Shown in pieces: positions 1 to 5,035 of a DNA stretch of 5,035 bases. Below the pieces are notes generated by a model. It had not been told where the DNA came from. It ran no database searches and worked only from the letters and a program-made list of their open reading frames with translations. Both the position numbers and the translations under genes were made by a program. The stretch is from Planctomycetota bacterium (GTDB taxonomy: Bacteria > Planctomycetota > PLA2 > JAEUHO01): assembly GCA_029213105.1 (NCBI GenBank), contig JARGNS010000174.1, positions 1 to 5,035 of the forward strand. Reading direction: 5' to 3'. Numbering within the stretch: position 1 is the stretch's first letter; the number at the start of each line of letters is the position of its first letter.

Positions 1-94
1 CCAACCGCCGATAGGCGGCCTTCACGCCCTTGGCATCCGCCGTCTTGGCGACGCTGAGGACCTCGTAGTAGTCGCGTTTCCCGGTGTCCGGCAC
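1..94 (-). CDS. dnaJ: DnaJ co-chaperone (Hsp40), N-terminal fragment, cut by window edge
   Basis: Reading the minus strand from a GTG at 94-92 gives 31 codons with no stop before the window edge. The product begins VPDTGKRDYYEVLSVAKTAD and continues to AAYRRL. This is the start of a J domain: the RDYYEVL motif opens helix I and the KAAYRRL stretch is helix II, just before where the HPD loop would fall. J-domain proteins stimulate the ATPase of DnaK and hand it unfolded clients in the cytoplasm. An AGGA ribosome-binding site (minus strand of 102-105) sits 7 bases before the GTG, which supports this start. The usual Gly after YEVL is Ser here (S14). The gene follows groEL copy 2 by 71 bases on the same strand, so it is probably the next gene of the chaperone operon. 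The Gly/Phe region, zinc fingers and C-terminal domains lie outside the window, so a shorter J-domain protein such as CbpA cannot be excluded. Confidence 0.85.
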   Translation of the reverse strand, partial: MPDTGKRDYYEVLSVAKTADAKGVKAAYRRL

Positions 95-131
95 GATGCA
101 ATCCTACGCCGGGCCGGACCCGGAGGGGCGA

Positions 132-149
132 GGCCGCCGCGGGGCGGCC
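132..149 (-). other. GC stem-loop in the groEL2-dnaJ gap
   Basis: A perfect 7-bp inverted repeat, GGCCGCC (132-138) and GGCGGCC (143-149), encloses a 4-base loop between the groEL2 stop and the dnaJ start. On the minus strand the hairpin is followed by TCGCCCCTCC and not a run of T, so it does not look like a canonical intrinsic terminator. It could slow transcription or stabilise the 3' end of a processed groEL2 message. A second small repeat (CCGGG 109-113, CCCGG 119-123) lies between it and the dnaJ ribosome-binding site. Confidence 0.5.
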
Positions 150-165
150 CTACGGGTGGGTGGGG

Positions 166-1776
166 TTAGAGCTCGGCGCCGTCGGCCGCGCTGTCCTCGT
201 CCTTCAAGTCCGTGATCAGCGTCTCGGTCGTCAGGATCATGCCGGCGATCGAGGAGGCGTGCTGGATGCCCGCGCGCACGACCTTGGCGGGATCGATGAT
301 CCCGGCGTCGTACATGTTCACGAACTTGCGCTCCTTGGCGTCCCAGCCCCGAGCAGCCGACTTCGCGTGGAGGACCTCGTCGACGATGACCGAGCCCTCC
401 TCACCGGCGTTCGCCGCGATCTGGCGCAGCGGCGCCTCGAGCGCGCGACGGATGATCGCGACGCCCATCTTCTCGTCGGTGCCCTTGACGCGCAGGCCGT
501 CGAGCGCCGCGATGCAGCGGATCAGTGCGACACCACCTCCGGGAACGATGCCCTCTTCCACCGCAGCGCGGGTGGCGTTGAGCGCGTCCTCGACGCGGTA
601 CTTCTTCTCCTTGAGCTCGAGCTCGGTCGGCGCGCCGACCTGCACGACCGCCACGCCGCCCTGCAGCTTGGCGAGACGCTCCTGGAGCTTCTCGGTGTCG
701 TAGTCGGACGTGGACTTCTCGATCTGCCCGCGGATCTGGTCGATGCGCGTCGCGATGTCCTTCTTCTTGCCGCCGCCCTCGCTGAGGGTCGTCGAGTCCT
801 TGGACACGAGGGCCTTCTTGACGGTACCCAGGTGCTCGAGCGTCACGCTCTCCAGCTGGATGCCGAGGTCGTCACTGATGAACGTGCCACCGGTCAGGAC
901 GGCCAGGTCCTCGAGCATCGCCTTGCGACGCTCGCCGAAGCCGGGCGCCTTGACGGCGCAGACCCGCAGCGCACCGCGCAGGCGGTTCACCACCAGGGCG
1001 GCGAGGCACTCGCTCTCGACGTCCTCGGCGATGATCAGCAGGGGCTTGCCGGCGTGGGCGACCGTCTCGAGGACGGGGATCATCTCGCGCAGGTTGCTGA
1101 GCTTCTTCTCGTAGAGAAGCACGAGGGCGTCCTCGAGGACGCACTTCAGTTCCTTGGTGTCGGTGATGAAGTAGGGCGACAGGAAGCCCTTGTCGAACTC
1201 GAGGCCGTCGACGAACTCGAGCAGCGTCTCCGTCGACTTGCCTTCCTCGACCGTGATGACGCCGTCGTTGCCGACGGTGTCCACGGCCTCGGCAAGCAGG
1301 TCACCGATGGCCACATCGTGATTGGCCGAGATGGTGGCGACCGCAGCCTTCTGTTCGCGGCTGGTCACCTTCTTGGACAGCGTCGCGATCTTGGCGACCA
1401 CGGCGGCGACGGCCTTGTCCATGCCACGCTTGAGTGCGATCGGCTGGGCGCCTGCCGCGACGGCCTTGAGGCCCTCCTGCAGGATCGACTCCGTGAGCAC
1501 CGTGGCGCTCGTCGTGCCGTCCCCGGCGACGTCGTTGGTCTTCGAGGCCGCTTCGGTCACGAGCTTGGCGCCCATGTTCTCGAAGGGGTCCTGCAGCTCG
1601 ACTTCCTTGGCCACGGTGACGCCATCGCGCGTGACCGTCGGGCCGCCGAACGACTTCTGGCAGATCACGTTGCGGCCGGCCGGGCCGAGCGTGACGCGCA
1701 CGGCATCGGCAAGCTGCTTGACGCCAGAGGCGATGCGCTGGCGGGCATCCGTATCGAACAGGTACTGCTTGGCCAT
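166..1776 (-). CDS. groEL: 60 kDa chaperonin GroEL, copy 2
   Basis: This 536-residue protein is a full-length group I chaperonin, the ATP-driven double-ring foldase of the cytoplasm that works with GroES. Nucleotide-site motifs are present: TLGP (29-32), DGVTV with Asp51, GDGTTS with Asp86, GGG (413-415), and the catalytic Asp397 in [11 protein letters not shown]; Asp495 lies in IIDPAKV. The apical domain (about 190-375) keeps the groove motif GFLSPYF (197-203), M232-I233 and L236, L258 and V262-V263. The Asp154/Arg394 and inter-ring Arg451/Glu460 pairs known from E. coli are present. Changes include Arg50 where E. coli has Lys51, Lys196 for Arg197, DAK (479-481) for NAA, and five cysteines. 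The tail ends SAADGAEL, acidic and without GGM repeats. The ATG start has AGGAG (1784-1788) 7 bases upstream. It follows groES in the usual groES-groEL order with an 82-base gap, so it is the best candidate for the ancestral partner of this groES. Confidence 0.97.
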   Translation of the reverse strand: MAKQYLFDTDARQRIASGVKQLADAVRVTLGPAGRNVICQKSFGGPTVTRDGVTVAKEVELQDPFENMGAKLVTEAASKTNDVAGDGTTSATVLTESILQEGLKAVAAGAQPIALKRGMDKAVAAVVAKIATLSKKVTSREQKAAVATISANHDVAIGDLLAEAVDTVGNDGVITVEEGKSTETLLEFVDGLEFDKGFLSPYFITDTKELKCVLEDALVLLYEKKLSNLREMIPVLETVAHAGKPLLIIAEDVESECLAALVVNRLRGALRVCAVKAPGFGERRKAMLEDLAVLTGGTFISDDLGIQLESVTLEHLGTVKKALVSKDSTTLSEGGGKKKDIATRIDQIRGQIEKSTSDYDTEKLQERLAKLQGGVAVVQVGAPTELELKEKKYRVEDALNATRAAVEEGIVPGGGVALIRCIAALDGLRVKGTDEKMGVAIIRRALEAPLRQIAANAGEEGSVIVDEVLHAKSAARGWDAKERKFVNMYDAGIIDPAKVVRAGIQHASSIAGMILTTETLITDLKDEDSAADGAEL

Positions 1777-1801
1777 CGTGGCTCTCCTATCGAATCAGCG
1801 T

Positions 1802-1829
1802 CCCCGACCGCGCTGCGTCGGCGCGGGGG
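1802..1829 (-). other. GC stem-loop in the groES-groEL2 gap
   Basis: CCGCGC (1808-1813) and GCGCGG (1821-1826) form a 6-bp stem with a 7-base loop. The outer CCC/GGG bases can extend it across a 2-base bulge. It lies between the groES stop and the groEL2 ribosome-binding site. No T-run follows it on the minus strand, so it is not a standard terminator. It may tune the relative expression of groES and groEL2 by attenuation or mRNA processing. Confidence 0.45.
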
Positions 1830-1858
1830 CGCTCTTCAGGCTTGAACGTCGGGCGGGG

Positions 1859-2146
1859 CTAGTTGATCAGCGCGAGGACTTCGTTCTCGCGCAGGATCTT
1901 GTAGTCCTCACCGTCCCACTGGATCTCGTTGCCGGCGTACTTGCCGTAGATGATCTCGTCGCCAACGCTCAGGCTGAGCGCGATGCGATCGCCGTCTCCG
2001 GCGCGGGCCCCTTCGCCGACGGCGACCACGATGCCGCGCTGCGGCTTCTCCTTGGCGCTATCGGGCAGCAGGATGCCACCAGTCGTCTTCTGTGCGGCCT
2101 CGACGGCCTTGACCACGATGCGGTCGTCCAGGGGGCGGATCGCCAT
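1859..2146 (-). CDS. groES: 10 kDa co-chaperonin GroES
   Basis: This 95-residue protein has the usual length and layout of GroES, the seven-subunit lid that closes the GroEL cavity. It begins [13 protein letters not shown], the family's first beta strand. The mobile loop (about 16-34) carries GGILLP; its hydrophobic I25-L26-L27 docks on GroEL apical domains. The roof loop is around [10 protein letters not shown] (45-54). The C-terminal part has [12 protein letters not shown] (61-72) and [14 protein letters not shown] (81-94). Trp77 sits in the EIQWDGE stretch, where the family more often has Lys-Leu or similar. The start is supported by GGAGA (2154-2158) 7 bases before ATG. It is the only groES in the window and lies between two groEL genes, so it probably serves both. 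The mobile loop looks fully functional. Confidence 0.97.
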   Translation of the reverse strand: MAIRPLDDRIVVKAVEAAQKTTGGILLPDSAKEKPQRGIVVAVGEGARAGDGDRIALSLSVGDEIIYGKYAGNEIQWDGEDYKILRENEVLALIN

Positions 2147-2184
2147 GGAACTGTCTCCGTTGATGCAAATCGAAGTTGGGGTGT

Positions 2185-2202
2185 GCGAGCTTGCGCGCTC
2201 GC
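2185..2202 (-). other. Stem-loop in the groEL1-groES gap
   Basis: GCGAGC (2185-2190) and GCTCGC (2197-2202) form a perfect 6-bp stem with a 6-base loop, between the groEL1 stop and the groES start. The minus strand continues ACACCCCAAC, so there is no T-run typical of an intrinsic terminator. It is not a CIRCE operator: the half sites do not match TTAGCACTC/GAGTGCTAA. A role in attenuation or transcript processing is possible. Confidence 0.45.
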
Positions 2203-2230
2203 GACGTGGGATGCGTGTCAGGGACGGCGC

Positions 2231-3856
<1,626 letters not shown>

Positions 3857-3863
3857 GGGGGAA

Positions 3864-3869
3864 CCTCCT
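3864..3869 (-). promoter_or_regulatory. Strong ribosome-binding site of groEL copy 1
   Basis: The minus strand reads AGGAGG followed by TTCCCCC and ATG, a full Shine-Dalgarno match with 7-base spacing. It fixes the groEL1 start at 3856. An upstream GGCCTCC (minus strand of 3911-3917) could pair with GGAGGTT here, through five Watson-Crick pairs and two G-U pairs. Confidence 0.85.
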
Positions 3870-3891
3870 GATGGATGAAAACCGTTGTCGA

Positions 3892-3906
3892 CAGGGCGAA
3901 TCCCTG
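3892..3906 (-). other. Small hairpin in the groEL1 leader
   Basis: CAGGG (3892-3896) and CCCTG (3902-3906) form a 5-bp stem with a 5-base loop about 36 bases upstream of the groEL1 start codon. It overlaps an 8-base palindrome, TGTCGACA (3886-3893). It lies inside the possible longer pairing between 3911-3917 and the ribosome-binding site, so the leader could fold as a nested structure. This is seen in sequence only and was not energy-scored. Confidence 0.3.
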
Positions 3907-3946
3907 GGCCGGAGGCCATTGCCAACCCTGTGCCGTTGCATGCCGC

Positions 3947-3969
3947 ATGACGTAAACCACTGATGTCAT
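3947..3969. promoter_or_regulatory. Inverted repeat ATGAC-N13-GTCAT upstream of groEL1
   Basis: ATGAC (3947-3951) and GTCAT (3965-3969) are exact inverted half sites whose centres are 18 bases apart. They overlap the best promoter candidate for groEL1 (3952-3980), a position suited to a repressor operator. The half sites do not match CIRCE. Short repeats like this also arise by chance. Confidence 0.3.
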
Positions 3970-3980
3970 TCAGGTTCCAA
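3952..3980 (-). promoter_or_regulatory. Weak candidate promoter for the groEL1-groES-groEL2 cluster
   Basis: On the minus strand, TTGGAA (3980-3975) is followed after 17 bases by GTTTAC (3957-3952), a weak match to a housekeeping -35/-10 pair. The same bases contain GGAACCT and GTT, which loosely resemble ECF or stress sigma promoters. A start near 3945 would give a leader of about 90 bases. No clear sigma-32 or CIRCE motif was found. Confidence 0.25.
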
Positions 3981-4053
3981 CGATGCGGTCCGATTCAGGG
4001 AAGAGCGCGTCGTGCCATGTTGTCAGACCGCCCCGGCGTGGCTGCGCGAGGGG

Positions 4054-4066
4054 TGACAAACTGTCA
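4054..4066. promoter_or_regulatory. Palindrome TGACA-AAC-TGTCA, possible operator
   Basis: TGACA (4054-4058) and TGTCA (4062-4066) are perfect inverted 5-base half sites around a 3-base centre. The site lies midway in the divergent region, in an AT-richer patch of GC-rich DNA. The minus strand also reads TTGACA (4067-4062), a perfect -35 hexamer, but no acceptable -10 follows at 16-18 bases. A dimeric regulator could bind here; none is identified. Confidence 0.35.
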
Positions 4067-4098
4067 ACGAGCGGCCCTCGCGCGCGGCCCCCAGCAGG

Positions 4099-4126
4099 TT
4101 GCTCCTGCCCGGGCCCGCATTACCCT
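4099..4126 (+). promoter_or_regulatory. Weak candidate promoter for the lipoprotein gene
   Basis: TTGCTC (4099-4104) and TACCCT (4121-4126) are separated by 16 bases and keep the most conserved positions of a housekeeping promoter (TTG; TA and final T). Transcription would start near 4133, about 45 bases before the ATG. The match is modest and unproven. Confidence 0.25.
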
Positions 4127-4177
4127 CGACCCGTCCATCCGGGCGGCCCATCGGCCCCCGAGAGGTAGGAGACCCTC

Positions 4178-5035
4178 ATGCGAATGCACCTTCCCACAGC
4201 CCTGGGGCTGGCGGCGCTGCTCGTGGCGACGACCGCTTGCTCGTCGGGCGGCAGCCAGCCGGCCCAGGTCCAGAATTACGGACCCGCCGCCGGAGCGGCC
4301 AGCAGCACGACCGGAGGGGTCGCCCGCGCCCCCAGCCGGGCCCCCGCGTACGCCCCCTCGACCGCGCCGGTCGGCGGCCCGATCACCTGGCACACGCGCT
4401 TGGCGGATGCCCAGGCCCAGGCCCGCGCCTCGGGCAAGTTGATCCTCGTCACGTCGACGAAGCCGCGTTGCAGCCTCTGCAAGAAGTTCAAGGACCAGGT
4501 CGCCCCGGCCGCCGGCGCCGAACTCACGCGCATGGCCGTGGGCTACATCTACGACATCACGCGGCCCGAGGTGCGTGACGTGGATCGACTCCTGCGCGCC
4601 AACCTGCGCGGCGCGGACCTGATGCCCCTCGTGGGCTTCATCACGGCCGACCTCCAGTGGGTCCACGGCTTCTGGGGCCAGCGCTCGGTCCAGCAGTTCC
4701 GCGGCGACATCGCCCGCGCCACCAGCATCCACCCGGTGCGCACGGCCGCGCTCGACCCCCGGGCCGCCCCGTACCAAGGCGACCTCCGTGTCCAGCCCGC
4801 CACCGCCGCCGCGGCCCCGCGCCTCGGCATGGTCGTCAACGAGTACGGCGAGAAGGAATGGGGCTCTGCGGCCGACATCTGGCCGGAGGGCGATCCCGAG
4901 CCGATCGACGCCATCACCGGCGCCCCGGCCGGACTCCCCACGACCGTGCCCGCCGCCAGCGGCCCCGGCAGCCCCGGCGTGATGCTCGCCGATGCCACCA
5001 CCACCCCCACCGCCGATCCGGCGCCTCGTCCCGAG
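4178..5035 (+). CDS. Probable lipoprotein with thioredoxin-like CxxC domain, 3' end cut by window
   Basis: The frame from ATG 4178 is open for 286 codons to the window edge. A short N-terminus (MRMHLPTAL) and hydrophobic stretch (about 8-17) lead to TTACSS with Cys21, a plausible but not ideal lipobox, so the protein is probably lipid-anchored outside the cytoplasmic membrane. A Gly/Ala/Pro/Ser-rich linker (22-68) follows. Residues about 71-180 resemble thioredoxin-like proteins of the Thioredoxin_7 or DsbD C-terminal type: an ITWHTRLADAQAQA helix, GKLILVTS strand, the redox pair Cys98-Ser-Leu-Cys101, then MPLVGF with Pro150 in the expected cis-Pro position. The usual Trp before the first Cys is Arg. 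After 185 the sequence is Ala/Pro/Thr-rich with one more ordered patch (about 215-245, with EYGEKEWGSAADIW) that I do not recognise. The start is supported by AGGAG (4167-4171), 6 bases upstream. A disulfide or thiol role in the envelope is inferred; the client is unknown. Confidence 0.8.
   Translation, partial: MRMHLPTALGLAALLVATTACSSGGSQPAQVQNYGPAAGAASSTTGGVARAPSRAPAYAPSTAPVGGPITWHTRLADAQAQARASGKLILVTSTKPRCSLCKKFKDQVAPAAGAELTRMAVGYIYDITRPEVRDVDRLLRANLRGADLMPLVGFITADLQWVHGFWGQRSVQQFRGDIARATSIHPVRTAALDPRAAPYQGDLRVQPATAAAAPRLGMVVNEYGEKEWGSAADIWPEGDPEPIDAITGAPAGLPTTVPAASGPGSPGVMLADATTTPTADPAPRPE

Larger units (their letters stand above)
3857..4177. other. Divergent intergenic region between groEL1 and the lipoprotein gene
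   Basis: This 321-base stretch has no convincing gene; its open frames are continuations of neighbouring frames. It must hold the promoters for both directions if the chaperone cluster is transcribed from its first gene. It contains a structured groEL1 leader (3862-3917), inverted repeats with TGAC/GTCA half sites (3947-3969 and 4054-4066), another TGTCA at 4021-4025, an 8-base palindrome GCCCGGGC (4107-4114) and the ribosome-binding site of the downstream plus-strand gene. Confidence 0.7.

Noticed and set aside
160..1845. 561-codon plus-strand open frame antisense to groEL2
   Set aside because: It mirrors groEL2 almost exactly, has the same low-complexity composition and shows no domain; it is a by-product of GC-rich codon use.
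3857..3925. N-terminal extension of groEL1 to an ATG at 3925
   Set aside because: The 23 extra residues have no GroEL counterpart, and a perfect AGGAGG sits at the right distance from the ATG at 3856.
3931..3950. Short direct repeat TGCCG at 3931-3935 and 3941-3945
   Set aside because: Only two 5-base copies; too short to be distinguished from chance in GC-rich DNA.
4039..4067. Minus-strand promoter using the perfect TTGACA at 4067-4062
   Set aside because: At 16-18 bases downstream the sequence is GC-rich (around CAGCCA) and offers no acceptable -10 element.
3963..4442. 159-codon plus-strand frame starting in the divergent region
   Set aside because: The product is Arg/Pro/Ala-rich without a domain, and it overlaps the better supported lipoprotein gene in another frame.
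4064..4777. 237-codon minus-strand frame over the lipoprotein gene
   Set aside because: It is antisense to a frame with signal peptide, CxxC motif and ribosome-binding site, and its product has a shadow-like Arg/Gly/Ala composition.

Overview
The window is GC-rich bacterial DNA holding a compact chaperone cluster on the minus strand. In transcription order the cluster is groEL (copy 1), groES, groEL (copy 2) and the first codons of dnaJ, which runs off the left edge. Divergently, on the plus strand, lies the 5' part of a gene for a probable lipoprotein with a thioredoxin-like CxxC domain; it runs off the right edge. No mobile element, tRNA, rRNA or CRISPR array is visible.

Layout: 1-94 is the dnaJ start (minus, partial). 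95-165 is a 71-base gap with a GC hairpin. 166-1776 is groEL copy 2. 1777-1858 is an 82-base gap with a hairpin. 1859-2146 is groES. 2147-2230 is an 84-base gap with a hairpin. 2231-3856 is groEL copy 1. 3857-4177 is the divergent intergenic region, with inverted repeats, weak promoter candidates and a possibly structured groEL1 leader. 4178-5035 is the lipoprotein gene, open to the end.

The cluster looks like one protein-folding operon. GroEL and GroES form the ATP-driven folding cage, and DnaJ is the DnaK co-chaperone that delivers unfolded clients. The two GroEL copies are full length and keep the catalytic Asp residues, but differ clearly. Copy 2 has more usual GroEL motifs. Copy 1 is altered around the nucleotide pocket (TYGP, RGWG) and in the substrate groove. 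Neither has the long GGM-repeat tail of E. coli GroEL. This suggests two specialised chaperonins sharing one GroES, or mixed rings.

The organism cannot be fixed from this window. The GC-rich codon use, duplicated groEL around groES, nearby dnaJ, GTG start and GroEL N-terminal style ([15 protein letters not shown]) are compatible with a Planctomycetota-like or other deep-branching, lipoprotein-making Gram-negative lineage. That is inference only. I did not find a fundamentally new system; the most notable points are the groEL-groES-groEL-dnaJ arrangement, the divergent copy 1 and the possible RNA-level control of its leader.
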